A DNA stretch of 64,000 bases from Desulfovibrionaceae bacterium (lineage in GTDB: Bacteria > Desulfobacterota > Desulfovibrionia > Desulfovibrionales > Desulfovibrionaceae): NCBI GenBank assembly GCA_009782775.1, contig WRIL01000006.1:1-64000 (forward strand), read 5' to 3'. Position 1 is the stretch's first letter, and every line of letters begins with the position of its first letter. The notes under the pieces are model-generated. The model saw only the letters and a program-made list of their open reading frames with translations, was not told the DNA's origin and did not search any database. A program made the position numbers and the translations under genes. This document shows positions 8,286-16,294 of this stretch, in pieces.

Positions 8286-9480
8286 TAAACGCGGCTCCCG
8301 AAGGGAGAAAACCCGCTTCCCGGGCGTGTACTCCCGGAAGATCAAAAACAAGCGCACCGGCAAGCCCGATACCGCCTTTGATATATGCTATCGTGACCAG
8401 GAAAGCAAGTTTTGCTGGGACTTTATCGGCTACGCCAGCGACGGCGTCAACGCCGCCTTTGCCAACCAGCGACGCGGAGCCATCCTGGACGGTATCTCCA
8501 GGGGAGAAAAACCCAAGCGAAAAGGCGCCGGCGGCATGACATTCGCCCAGGGTTGGACGCTGTTTGATGAAAAATGGCTCCCGCACCTGGTCAGACCCCA
8601 GGAGGAACGCAACCGCTTCAAGCGGTATTTGCTGGAGCCCCTCGGCCATCGGCGCCTTGATGCCATCACTCTGATGGACCTGGAGGACCTTAAAGGCGCA
8701 ATGCTGCGCCGCGGGCTTTCCACGGCCACGGTACGCCTGATCCTTAGCGACGTGCGCCGCCTGTACCGCAAACTCACCGCCTGGAGAGTTTATAGCGGCC
8801 CGATACCCACAGTAGGCCTGAGCATGCCCAAACAGGACAACGCGCGCACACGCTTCCTGACTGAAAGCGAAGCCATAAAGCTGCTCGCCGACCTGAAAAA
8901 ACGGAGCCGCACCTGGCATGACATCGCCTTTCTCTCGCTGCACACCGGCATGCGCAAGGGTGAAATTCTGAAGCTGCGCGGCGAACACCTGGATTTTGCA
9001 GCCGGGCAAGTCCTGGTGAAGGATCCCAAAACCATCAGCCGCATCGTGCATATGACGCCCGAAGTCCGCGCCCTCCTGGATGAGGTCCGGCCAGCCGCGC
9101 CCGAGGATTTTGTCTTCCGTTCCAGATATGGAGGTGCCATCAATATTGACGCCGACGAAAGCTACGTCCGCGCCGTCGCCGCCTGCGGGCTGAACAACGG
9201 CATCACGGACCGCCGGCACAAGGTGGTCTTTCATACATTGCGGCACACCTACTGCTCCTGGCTGGCCAAGTCCGGGGTGCCGCTGTTCACCATCGGCGAA
9301 CTGGTGGGGCACAGCTCGGTCGAAATGACCAAGCGGTATAGCCACCTTTGCCCGGACGCCAAACAGGAGGCGGCCGGCCGCATCGGGACCTTGATGCGGC
9401 AAGCCAGGGAAAAGGAGGCGGCGCGGGTTGCTACGGCTGATCATGCGTCTTCTGTCTCCGGGACTCCAGGTACTTCTTGA
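8254..9480 (+). CDS. int: Prophage tyrosine integrase
   Basis: 408 residues. The catalytic residues are all seen: R234 (TGMRKGE), H327 and R330 (HTLRHTYC), H353 (VGHSSVE) and Y362 (TKRYSHL). An N-terminal arm-binding segment (FPGVYSRKIKNKRTGKPDT) and a core-binding segment (about 95-185) precede it. It starts 129 bases inside attL, the usual place for the integrase that recognises that site. Its first codons contain two TGATAGCG units repeated at the right end, so arm binding may repress its own expression. Its 3' end overlaps the convergent HTH gene by 50 bases. Confidence 0.95.
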   Translation: MTENDSGMIAAKRGSRREKTRFPGVYSRKIKNKRTGKPDTAFDICYRDQESKFCWDFIGYASDGVNAAFANQRRGAILDGISRGEKPKRKGAGGMTFAQGWTLFDEKWLPHLVRPQEERNRFKRYLLEPLGHRRLDAITLMDLEDLKGAMLRRGLSTATVRLILSDVRRLYRKLTAWRVYSGPIPTVGLSMPKQDNARTRFLTESEAIKLLADLKKRSRTWHDIAFLSLHTGMRKGEILKLRGEHLDFAAGQVLVKDPKTISRIVHMTPEVRALLDEVRPAAPEDFVFRSRYGGAINIDADESYVRAVAACGLNNGITDRRHKVVFHTLRHTYCSWLAKSGVPLFTIGELVGHSSVEMTKRYSHLCPDAKQEAAGRIGTLMRQAREKEAARVATADHASSVSGTPGTS

Positions 9481-9742
9481 CCGCGGCATGGGTATATAGA
9501 ACCTTTTCCCCGTCCTTGATGTAGGCCGGGCCTTCGCCGTTAGACCGATACTTGCACAGTGTATTGACGTTGATGCCGTAGAGTGTCTCCACATCCTTGG
9601 TCGTGAGGGTCTCTCTGCGTTTCAGCTTCTCCAGCTCCAGCACTTCCGGCGGCATGCCCTGCGGCTTGCCCATCAGTTTGACCAGCATGGCGGCCAAATC
9701 CTCCAGGGATTCCGGATTGGTGACTACAATGGTCTGGCTCAC
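9431..9742 (-). CDS. HTH protein, probable excisionase/recombination directionality factor
   Basis: 103 residues starting at GTG 9742, whose GTGA overlaps the stop of the methylase gene. The C-terminal half (TTKDVETLYGINVNTLCKYR, then EGPAYIKDGEKVLYTHAAV and KKYLESR) is a MerR/excisionase-type winged helix of the HTH_17 kind. It sits next to int and converges on it, a common place for Xis. The N-terminal half has no recognisable domain. Confidence 0.6.
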   Translation of the reverse strand: MSQTIVVTNPESLEDLAAMLVKLMGKPQGMPPEVLELEKLKRRETLTTKDVETLYGINVNTLCKYRSNGEGPAYIKDGEKVLYTHAAVKKYLESRRQKTHDQP

Positions 9743-11358
9743 AACGCCACCCCCATGGCCGTTTCGCGGCTTGGCCAGAAGGTCGGCTGCCAGCTCCTTG
9801 GCGGTTGCCAGGCGAACTCGCTGTCCGCCGCCGGATAATTGTCGTGGATGAGCACCGCAGCCAAGCCCGGGCAGACGGCATTGCCGATGAGCATATTTTG
9901 GTCCTCTTTGGTTACCGGACCGGCGGCCGTGCGAGCCAGGTGATACCCCGGCGGGAAGCCCATGCACCCGGCCTGCTCATAGGGCTGCAGCATGCGCATG
10001 CCGATGTCCGCCAACGCGTAAGGCTCGCCGTTTACATGGCAGATCACCAGCCCGAAAGTCTCACCGGGGCGCACGGTATGTAGCGGGGTTTCCAGGGCCT
10101 GGCCTGTGCTCCTGCCATAGAACTTGGTCAGGAAGGCACTCACGGCGGCAAAATGATTTCCGCCGGCGGAGAGTGTATGCAGGGGCGTATCTGGATCCTG
10201 CCCAATATTTTCTCCGCGCATCTTGGAAAGCCAGGAAAGCGCCAATCCGAAGTGCGGCTTGGTGGTACAGGTGTCCAGGGGCATATCCAAGCGCGGGGCC
10301 TGGTCCGTGCCGTAATATTTTATCAGGTGCGCCACGGCCAAGGCATGCTCGGACTTGGTCAGGATCGTCCCCATGGGCGCGTCCGCCGCCCTGACATGCG
10401 ATGTCGACCTGCTATGGGACGCGTTATAGATATACGGCATCACCAGCCCATGCCGGTTGCCCCCGGCCGTGACCGTGGAGAGCGGCTCATCCAGGCCGGC
10501 GCCGCGGAAAAAATCTCGTCCGTCGTTATCCCCGAAGTAATGCACCACGAAGGGGCGCGGGTTATCCAGCACAAAGCGCTTCAGTCCCCTGGCGATGCGC
10601 CGTTGGGATGAATCCCTTAACGGCCGCCGGGCCTGCAGGCCATACCTAGCCTTGATTTCTCCGGAGCTGTCAAAGATGGACGGACAGGGCAGGCTCCAAT
10701 CAATGAATTCCGCCGCCGTCCGCCAGGGCTTGCGCAGGCCGGCCAGCACCTCAGGAGAATCCGGCGCGCCATGGGTCGGCTCCGGCCAGACGATGGGCCG
10801 TCCATCGCGCCTGGCCGTCAGGTACAGACGCTCACGGGTGGTGGCCACCCCATAATCGCAGGCCCGCAGCACGCGCCATTCCACGGCATAGCCCTGGCGG
10901 CGGATTTGCCGGACAAAGGAACGCCAGTAATCCCCCTTGCCTGATTTCACGATGCGGCCGCCCGCGTCCAGCGGCCCCCAGCCGAGAATCTCCTTGACGT
11001 TTTCCATCTGAAAAACCAATGGCCGCAAGGCCGGCAACCACTTGCCGCTGATCACGAAAGGCAGGTCCCGCTGCGCCACAACCCGGACGGGCTTTCCCCC
11101 GCGGGCCACGGAGTGATAGGTGCAGTCCGGGCTGGCCCACATATGCCCTACCCTGCGCCCCCGGACCACGGCTTGAGGGCTGACGTTATAGATATTCTGC
11201 GCCCAGTGCTCGGTTTCCGGGTGGTTCAGGGCATGGATCTCCACGGCCAGCGGGTTATGGTTGATGGCGATATCCGGGTGCCGGCCGGTGGCCAGGTAAT
11301 GTCCCCAGCTCGCCCCGCCGGCTCCGGCGAAAATATCCAGAGAGATTAGGCGCGTCAT
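9739..11358 (-). CDS. Phage DNA (cytosine-5) methyltransferase
   Basis: 539 residues. Motif I is DIFAGAGGAS, motif IV ASPDCTYHS with the catalytic Cys (PDC rather than PC), motif VI QMENVKEIL and motif VIII TTRERLYL, the order of C5 methylases. The variable region before the C-terminal motifs is long, so the target sequence cannot be read. Probably protects phage DNA from host restriction. The ATG overlaps the ASCH gene stop (ATGA), and AAGGAG precedes it. Confidence 0.9.
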   Translation of the reverse strand: MTRLISLDIFAGAGGASWGHYLATGRHPDIAINHNPLAVEIHALNHPETEHWAQNIYNVSPQAVVRGRRVGHMWASPDCTYHSVARGGKPVRVVAQRDLPFVISGKWLPALRPLVFQMENVKEILGWGPLDAGGRIVKSGKGDYWRSFVRQIRRQGYAVEWRVLRACDYGVATTRERLYLTARRDGRPIVWPEPTHGAPDSPEVLAGLRKPWRTAAEFIDWSLPCPSIFDSSGEIKARYGLQARRPLRDSSQRRIARGLKRFVLDNPRPFVVHYFGDNDGRDFFRGAGLDEPLSTVTAGGNRHGLVMPYIYNASHSRSTSHVRAADAPMGTILTKSEHALAVAHLIKYYGTDQAPRLDMPLDTCTTKPHFGLALSWLSKMRGENIGQDPDTPLHTLSAGGNHFAAVSAFLTKFYGRSTGQALETPLHTVRPGETFGLVICHVNGEPYALADIGMRMLQPYEQAGCMGFPPGYHLARTAAGPVTKEDQNMLIGNAVCPGLAAVLIHDNYPAADSEFAWQPPRSWQPTFWPSRETAMGVAL

Positions 11359-11789
11359 ACCGCGCTCCTTGTACCGAGTCCGCCAAGGCCAAGGCTGCGC
11401 AAAAAATCCTCACACGCCGCCTCATGCGGGTAATCCACCTTGAAAAAGCCAAGGCTGCCCCGACAAGGATGGAAAGGCAGCTCGCCGGAGGCGATGATGC
11501 GCCAATTATACTGCCCCACAGCATCCCACCGGGATCGCCGCCTTGGCCCGCGCATGGTGAATACGGCGAAGCCCAGGATGCCGCCCCGAAGGATGTTTGC
11601 ACCGATGGGATGCCCGAGACTGTCCAGGTATTCGTGCCCGGCCTTGTCTATTTTTTGTCCGGAATGAACCAGAACAGGGCGGCCGTCATACCGCAGGGGC
11701 AAAAGCCAGGAGCGATTCTCGACATCCTTGCCAAGACGGTAAATGGCATAGGACCAGGGCTGTTGTATGGAAATGGCGGAGAAGATCAT
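11355..11789 (-). CDS. ASCH domain protein
   Basis: 144 residues. SIQQPWSYAIYRLGKDVENR, WLLPLRYDGRPVLVHSG and the later GILGFAVF are the strands of the PUA-like ASCH fold, which binds RNA or modified nucleotides. Coupled to the cytosine methylase by a 4-base overlap, which suggests a role in handling modified bases or nucleotides, but the function is not established. Confidence 0.75.
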   Translation of the reverse strand: MIFSAISIQQPWSYAIYRLGKDVENRSWLLPLRYDGRPVLVHSGQKIDKAGHEYLDSLGHPIGANILRGGILGFAVFTMRGPRRRSRWDAVGQYNWRIIASGELPFHPCRGSLGFFKVDYPHEAACEDFLRSLGLGGLGTRSAV

Positions 11790-11795
11790 TTACCC

Positions 11796-12059
11796 CTACC
11801 CCTCTCCGCCCTTGGGCTGGTGGGCGGGGCAGGCGGTGATCTGGATCAAATATCCATCCCTGTTCACTATTCCAACAATTTTAGATTCCCTCCTAAGCTC
11901 ATGGAGATTCGGGAGTTTCATAGGGTCAAGACAAGACGGCAAATCTGGATATCTCCAGTTACACTCTGCTGTGGTTCCATCCCATTTTCCGCGCAGTCTG
12001 CACGTCAGACAGTTTTTTACTTCAGCGGACATGCGGCACGGCTTCAGTTCATCAGCCAT
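11796..12059 (-). CDS. Small cysteine-rich phage protein
   Basis: 87 residues with six cysteines; CRMSAEVKNCLTC and the later SC and AC pairs suggest a small metal-binding fold. GGAGG is 6 bases before the ATG at 12059. Family not recognised. Confidence 0.55.
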   Translation of the reverse strand: MADELKPCRMSAEVKNCLTCRLRGKWDGTTAECNWRYPDLPSCLDPMKLPNLHELRRESKIVGIVNRDGYLIQITACPAHQPKGGEG

Positions 12060-12085
12060 GGTTGGCCTCCATTCTCTGTAAACGG

Positions 12086-12292
12086 TCAATCTCTGCCGCA
12101 ATCAGCGTGCGGCGGGGGCGGCGGCGGAATATAGCGCCTCGGCTTGCTTCCGCCGTTCAGGTAATGGACACGATCCGCCGCTTCGTCCATGGTGCTATGG
12201 TCAGATTCGGGATTCCATTTGCCGTCAGGGCTATAGTGTCCAACGGTAAATAGGGTGTACGGGCCGTCTGGAATAGTTCTATAAACAAACAT
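12086..12292 (-). CDS. Small phage protein of unknown function
   Basis: 68 residues, starting MFVYRTIPDGPYTLFTVGHY with a run of six prolines near the end. GAGGGGG is 8 bases before the ATG. It follows the leftward early operon. No domain recognised. Confidence 0.55.
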   Translation of the reverse strand: MFVYRTIPDGPYTLFTVGHYSPDGKWNPESDHSTMDEAADRVHYLNGGSKPRRYIPPPPPPHADCGRD

Positions 12293-12306
12293 GGCTAGTC
12301 CCCCTC

Positions 12307-12597
12307 TTAAGGGTTAATTGTGACGCCAATATCCCGCAGCGCGACCGCAAGCGGCACTTCAAATTCGAGCTCGCCGACACCGTTGCATTCCTGGCATGGG
12401 ACATCTTCCGGCCCCAAGGGCATAAAGACGACCTCGCGCTCGTAATGCTTTACGAACGCATCCAAGTCTACCACGCTTATTTTTCGGGGATCGTGCCCGG
12501 CCTTCTTGAGGGCCTTCCACATGTCCACCCAGATGAAGCTATGCGCTTCGCCCTGGGCAACCTGCCGGGCGCGGATGGCAGTATTCGGCGAATTCAT
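12307..12597 (-). CDS. Small phage protein with CxxC motif
   Basis: 96 residues. CQECNGVGELEF resembles half of a DnaJ-type zinc motif; the rest is mixed helix and strand. The ATG at 12597 overlaps the stop of the preceding gene (12594), so it belongs to the leftward early operon. No function assigned. Confidence 0.55.
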   Translation of the reverse strand: MNSPNTAIRARQVAQGEAHSFIWVDMWKALKKAGHDPRKISVVDLDAFVKHYEREVVFMPLGPEDVPCQECNGVGELEFEVPLAVALRDIGVTINP

Positions 12598-13128
12598 TCG
12601 TCATCCTCCCAGTCCCGGGCGTCCGAATGCTCGGGCGCGGTTCCCTTTTCCAGCCGGGCTTGCAGCTTGGCCAGCAGTTTTTGATAATGGGCGCAGGACC
12701 GGCGGGAAAGCCGGAGCTGATCCTTCAGCGCCGCCACCTCCCCGGCTGAACCCTTGACATCCTGTCTGGGAGGAGGGGGCGCCGGGAGCGCGGCCTTCTT
12801 CGGGGGAGCTTCCAGTTCGGCGATAAGCGTTTTGGTAAACAGGCGCTCCTGATCCAGGGCCTTGCTCAGCTTGGCGTTGCTCTCCCTGGCTTCCGCCAGT
12901 TCGGCGCGCAAGGCCGCGTCCTCTTCCGGTTTGCCCCCCCCCCAGAAGCCCGGCCAGCTCCATCAGCTCGCCCACGAAAAACCGCCTGCTGCTGTCCCCC
13001 AGGCGCAGCTGCACCCGGCCGCAGGAATCGTGCTTCAGGATGGATCCCAGGTAGCTTTGCACCTCGCCCAGGGCGTTGATGCTGTACTTGGGATGGCCGC
13101 AGATGGGCAGAAAGGCGGCGGAGGTCAT
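12594..13128 (-). pseudogene. Phage coiled-coil protein interrupted at a G10 tract
   Basis: The gene starts MTSAAFLPICGHPKYSINAL (ATG 13128, overlapping the previous stop). After ELMELAGLLG it runs into ten G on the coding strand (12943-12934). As written, the frame goes to a GR-rich tail with no likeness to protein, whereas nine G would join it to the frame KPEEDAALRAELAEA, a coiled coil that ends at 12594 exactly in overlap with the next ATG (12597). So the coding frame needs one G fewer. It is either slipped-strand (phase) variation or a sequencing/assembly error. Function unknown. Confidence 0.7.
12934..12943 (-). repeat. Homopolymer of ten G (minus strand)
   Basis: The longest mononucleotide run I saw in a coding region here. 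A change to nine restores the downstream coiled-coil frame. Shorter runs of nine are at 39967-39975 (end of the methylase gene) and 42961-42969 (intergenic). Confidence 0.85.
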
Positions 13129-13568
13129 ACCGGCGCCCTGCCCCGGGCCAGCTCCCCCACCTGCAGGAGCAGCTCGTCCACATTCGCGCACCAGCGAGTG
13201 ACCGCTCTGGCCAGCATCAGTCCCGGCGCTTCCAAGATCCCGGCCAAGCCGAACACCGGCACGCCCGAGGCAAAGGCCATGCCTATTTCACAGCCCGCGT
13301 CCTGCCCGGCCGGGCCCAGGTAAATGACCAGGTCCGCCCGGGCGCAGGCCTCCGAGCAAAAAACGAAAATTTCCCCGCGCTCGTCGAAATTCAGGGCCGC
13401 CCGGCGCTCGGCCGGAGGCAGGCTGGAGGCCAGGGGCATGGCCATCCCGGTCCAGTCCAGAACCGTATGCCCCATCTCCCGCAGGTGATCCCCCAGCATA
13501 CAGACCGCGTGGATATTCCGGGAGGCGGAAGAGGCGATGTAAATGGTCAGGGGGGCGGAAATTTTCAT
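13125..13568 (-). CDS. Nucleoside 2-deoxyribosyltransferase-like (DUF4406-type) protein
   Basis: 147 residues. IYIASSASRN at the start, GHTVLDWTGM, and RADLVIYLGPAGQDAGCEIG followed by MAFASGVPVFGL match small deoxyribosyltransferase-fold proteins in which the GxxG/E segment binds the nucleotide. It may act on nucleotides or modified bases; substrate unknown. Part of the leftward early operon, with 4-base overlaps on both sides. Confidence 0.7.
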   Translation of the reverse strand: MKISAPLTIYIASSASRNIHAVCMLGDHLREMGHTVLDWTGMAMPLASSLPPAERRAALNFDERGEIFVFCSEACARADLVIYLGPAGQDAGCEIGMAFASGVPVFGLAGILEAPGLMLARAVTRWCANVDELLLQVGELARGRAPV

Positions 13569-13879
13569 GAGGCGGCCTCCGCCGTTTCGCCCGCGGGCTG
13601 GGGCTCCTGCTCCTGGAAAGCGAAACCTTCCGGCTTGGGGCCTTTTTTATTGATTTCCGGACTGGGCAGACAGTCCTCGGGCACGCCGGCGGCGATCAAG
13701 GTCTGGTGATGCCAGACCGGCATGGTCTCGGAGCGGATCATGTTGGAAAAAAAAGGAGCCGATACCCCGCAAAGCTTCGCCAGTTCGTCGCCGGTTTTGC
13801 CGCTGCGCATTTTCCAGAGCGCGTACTTTTCATTTCTGGTCAATTCTGGTAATCCGTTATCAAAATTTATTTTACTCAT
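13565..13879 (-). CDS. Cro/CI-type HTH regulator
   Basis: 104 residues. LTRNEKYALWKMRSGKTGDE continuing LAKLCGVSAPFFSNMIRSE is a helix-turn-helix of the Cro/CI group, followed by a flexible Pro/Glu-rich tail. GAGG precedes the ATG at 13879. First gene of the leftward early operon, so a candidate Cro-like regulator. Confidence 0.6.
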   Translation of the reverse strand: MSKINFDNGLPELTRNEKYALWKMRSGKTGDELAKLCGVSAPFFSNMIRSETMPVWHHQTLIAAGVPEDCLPSPEINKKGPKPEGFAFQEQEPQPAGETAEAAS

Positions 13880-13899
13880 GCTTGCACCTCGCGGATGGT

Positions 13900-14100
13900 A
13901 TGAATATGGCTGATGCTCCCAATATCGCCACGGAATTCCACGATAAAGAAAGAAACGTGACGTACCGGGTAATGGCGTTCAGGAAACTCGAAATGGTTGA
14001 ACTGCTTGCCGCTGTCAAAAATTGGCAGCTGCGCACGCCACAAAACAAAAGGCGCTTGAAGCCGGGAACCATGTTAACTATCCCGACCGTCATCCGCTGA
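13900..14100 (+). CDS. Small phage protein
   Basis: 66 residues from ATG 13900 (another ATG at 13906). The core HDKERNVTYRVMAFRKLEM followed by a basic tail (RTPQNKRRLKPG, then TMLTIPT) looks like a small DNA- or RNA-binding protein. It overlaps the convergent gene by 27 bases. The opposite strand is also open here, but that product shows no protein character. No family name. Confidence 0.45.
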   Translation: MNMADAPNIATEFHDKERNVTYRVMAFRKLEMVELLAAVKNWQLRTPQNKRRLKPGTMLTIPTVIR

Positions 14101-14301
14101 ATCCTTCAAGGCTTCGGGCTTTACCATTTTGCGTAGCAGGTCGAGGACAACCGCCTTGTATAGCGAAGTTGGTTCGGGATCATCGACATAGGACATAGTA
14201 ACCGTCCATCCTTTTGGGAGGCGTTCGCTTATGGCCAGGAACAGCGTTTCCAGCGGGACACTGGAAAATCCGGACTCGGGCTTGTCTTCGTCGTTGGGCA
14301 T
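14074..14301 (-). CDS. Small phage protein of unknown function
   Basis: 75 residues from ATG 14301, chosen because GGAGGGG ends 5 bases before it; the frame is open further upstream without a ribosome binding site. The sequence is acidic with a helical segment (SLYKAVVLDLLRKMV). Transcribed away from the CI-like gene. Confidence 0.5.
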   Translation of the reverse strand: MPNDEDKPESGFSSVPLETLFLAISERLPKGWTVTMSYVDDPEPTSLYKAVVLDLLRKMVKPEALKDSADDGRDS

Positions 14302-14360
14302 TAATCCCCTCCGGGTTTTTGCCGAAAAGTGGTTTAGAGAAGGTGTTACGAAAACCTTTA

Positions 14361-14376
14361 TTTCAAAAAATTGAAA
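14361..14376. promoter_or_regulatory. Palindrome TTTCAA-N4-TTGAAA, candidate operator
   Basis: A perfect 6+6 inverted repeat in the very AT-rich region between the divergent genes at 14301 and 14399. The adjacent CI-type HTH protein is the natural candidate to bind it. Binding is inferred. Confidence 0.45.
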
Positions 14377-14398
14377 CATGCAAATAAAAAATTAAAAA

Positions 14399-14770
14399 AT
14401 GACCATAAAACCTAGATCTGATACTTCTTTAATCAAAAGACTGTCTGATATTTTAGACAGTTATCACCTTGAAAAAAAAGAGCTGGCGCTTGTCGGCGGC
14501 GTCCGGCCCGGAACCATTACCAATTATTTTCAGGGGAAAACCGTACCAGACCAAGATGTTTTGGCGAAATGGGCTAATGAATGGAACCTAAACCTTAACT
14601 GGCTGGTCTTAGGCGAAGGGAAAATGAACCGATCTGAAAACGCCACGCTTGTCCAGGCAGATCGCCTTGCAACCCTGGAACAGGAGGTATCTGCGCTCAA
14701 AGAATGGCTGGCCGATAAAAATAAAATTATCGCATTACACGAAAAGCTGGCAGGTTTTCCCCAGCCATGA
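14399..14770 (+). CDS. CI-type phage repressor-like protein
   Basis: 123 residues. The N-terminal 70 residues (LIKRLSDILDSYHLEKKELA, VGGVRPGTITNYFQGK, WANEWNLNLNWLVLGEG) match the CI/P22-c2-like HTH that ends in NWLxxGxG. The C-terminus is a short coiled coil (ADRLATLEQEVSALKEWLAD) instead of the usual self-cleaving peptidase domain, so induction by RecA-driven cleavage is not expected from this protein alone. It begins the rightward gene cluster. Confidence 0.75.
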   Translation: MTIKPRSDTSLIKRLSDILDSYHLEKKELALVGGVRPGTITNYFQGKTVPDQDVLAKWANEWNLNLNWLVLGEGKMNRSENATLVQADRLATLEQEVSALKEWLADKNKIIALHEKLAGFPQP

Positions 14771-15411
14771 CCGAACAACAAAAAAGCGCCCTGCGCATCT
14801 TTGATGCCCTTATCACTCCTTCCAAAAAACGCGGATAACGTGGAACGGTCTTGCTCGCTTACGGACAGAGCCTGCCTGAAGGGTATTACCCTTTGCCGGA
14901 AGACGGCTTTTGCCGGGGCTGGACTTTTGATCTTGGGAGACACTTCGCCGCCTCTCTGGATATCGGCCTGCGCCGAAGGCGCAGGGGTATAGGCCCTAAA
15001 ATCAAAGACCCCGCGACCGGGAAAATGAAACAAAAAAAAGAATCTTACTATGTCTGGACCCAGGGCGCCGGGTTCGGCTTTGATGTAGGTTATACTGTTA
15101 ATTCTAAAGCGAGGGTGATGTTGCAGGTGATATCCGCAACCCTGGCTACCGGCGCGAAACCGCAAAAAAATGAAACAAATGATAACACCGATGGCGGCAT
15201 GGCCATAGAAACCGAAGATAAATTTACTGACCGCAACCCCGGTCAGGCCCAGGTACAATTCTACCGGGCCAAGACCATTCCCGGAACCTGGGAGAAGACC
15301 CGCCTGGTGGATATGACCCAGGATGATCTGGTACGGCTTTTGATAACCGGCATGCACAAAGGTGAGGTTTTCGCCGCAATGCCTACTGAACCAGCGAATA
15401 CCGGGGGTTAA
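14767..15411 (+). pseudogene. Phage protein with in-frame stop near the start
   Basis: An ATG at 14767 overlaps the end of the CI-like gene and begins MTEQQKSALRIFDALITPSK, then meets TAA at 14836. The same frame continues at once with RGTVLLAYGQSLPEGYYPLP and runs 190 residues to 15411. A TTG at 14851 could restart translation, giving 186 residues, though the ribosome binding site there is weak. The main part has no named family. Either a nonsense mutation, or a short coupled leader peptide followed by a TTG-started gene. Confidence 0.5.
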
Positions 15412-15415
15412 CGCC

Positions 15416-16000
15416 ATGGATGAACGTAGCGGCAGACCGGCCTATGACGTGCGCGGCAAGCTCATTCTGCCGGATCTGGAAGAGCTCGGCGTCAGCCAGG
15501 CGGACCTAGCGGCCATGGCCGCGCAGCCGGTCACCTTTGATCAGTATTTTTGCCTTACCGGCACTTTCGCCTTGGGCGAGCGCGGGGCGGTTGCCCGCCA
15601 AATCGAGGCGCGGGGCGGCATAGTCGTCGGCAAAGTCAAAAAAACAGGCTGCATCGTCGTGCTCGGCACGGCAGCCAGCGCCGGATGGACCGGGGAATCA
15701 TGGGGCCGCAAGCTGGAAGACGCGGTGGAATTTATACAGCAAGGCCTGCCCGTGCGCATCATCACCGAGGATGCCCTTGCCCAGGCCCTGACACAGGTTG
15801 AACCTATGGAAGCCGAAACCCCTGCCGCCAGGCGGGAGCGCTATGCCCGCCTGGCGGCATCCGGCGACTTGACGGATGAAGAGGCGGATCTGCTGCGAGT
15901 AATTTCACAGACAGACCCAAAGGAGTTTGGAAGAGCCTATTTTAACTTTAGGGCCGGGAATGCCCAGGAACTGATAAAAATACTTGGAGGTGGAAAATGA
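15416..16000 (+). CDS. BRCT domain protein
   Basis: 194 residues. Residues about 40-120 (YFCLTGTFALGERGAVARQI, EARGGIVVGKVKKTGCIVVLG, SWGRKLEDAVEFIQQGLPVR) form a BRCT domain like the one ending NAD-dependent DNA ligases, which binds phosphopeptides or DNA ends. The C-terminal 60 residues are helical. Stand-alone BRCT proteins are known from phages and may modulate repair or replication. The ATG at 15416 follows GGGGG. Confidence 0.75.
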   Translation: MDERSGRPAYDVRGKLILPDLEELGVSQADLAAMAAQPVTFDQYFCLTGTFALGERGAVARQIEARGGIVVGKVKKTGCIVVLGTAASAGWTGESWGRKLEDAVEFIQQGLPVRIITEDALAQALTQVEPMEAETPAARRERYARLAASGDLTDEEADLLRVISQTDPKEFGRAYFNFRAGNAQELIKILGGGK

Positions 16001-16242
16001 AAAAACTGACGTTGACCGTACTGGCAATTTTCGCCCTGGCTTCAGTTGCCCTGGCGCACCCTGGCGGGCGCGATGCCTACGGTGGGCATTATGACAAGGA
16101 AACCGGCGAATACCACGTCCACGAGGGACCGTTGGAAGGCCGGAAATACAAAAGCCAGGAAAACATGCTGAAGGTCTTGAAGAACACTCCTGGCGGCCCG
16201 GCGATTATCAAACGGGCGGAACAGGCGCAGGGGAAAAAGTAA
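15997..16242 (+). CDS. Exported YHYH-type small protein
   Basis: 81 residues with a clear signal peptide (MKKLTLTVLAIFALASVALA, cut before HPGG). The mature part has HPGGRDAYGGHYDKETGEYH, the His-rich pattern of YHYH-type periplasmic proteins that may bind metal. It overlaps the BRCT gene by 4 bases and is followed by a terminator. Position and export suggest a lysogenic conversion gene. Confidence 0.65.
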   Translation: MKKLTLTVLAIFALASVALAHPGGRDAYGGHYDKETGEYHVHEGPLEGRKYKSQENMLKVLKNTPGGPAIIKRAEQAQGKK

Positions 16243-16252
16243 GATACTGCAT

Positions 16253-16286
16253 GTAAAGGCTCTATCGGTAACGACAGAGCCTTTAC
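16253..16286. terminator. Hairpin terminator between convergent genes
   Basis: GTAAAGGCTCT (16253-16263) pairs perfectly with AGAGCCTTTAC (16276-16286), 11 bp with a 12-base loop. It lies between the YHYH gene and the shufflon recombinase, which converge; A/T-rich arm ends fit use in both directions. Confidence 0.7.
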
Positions 16287-16294
16287 ATTTCGTA

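Noticed and set aside
8065..9594. A 509-codon minus-strand frame
   Set aside because: It is the reverse of the integrase gene and has no domain; GC-rich codon bias leaves long shadow frames.
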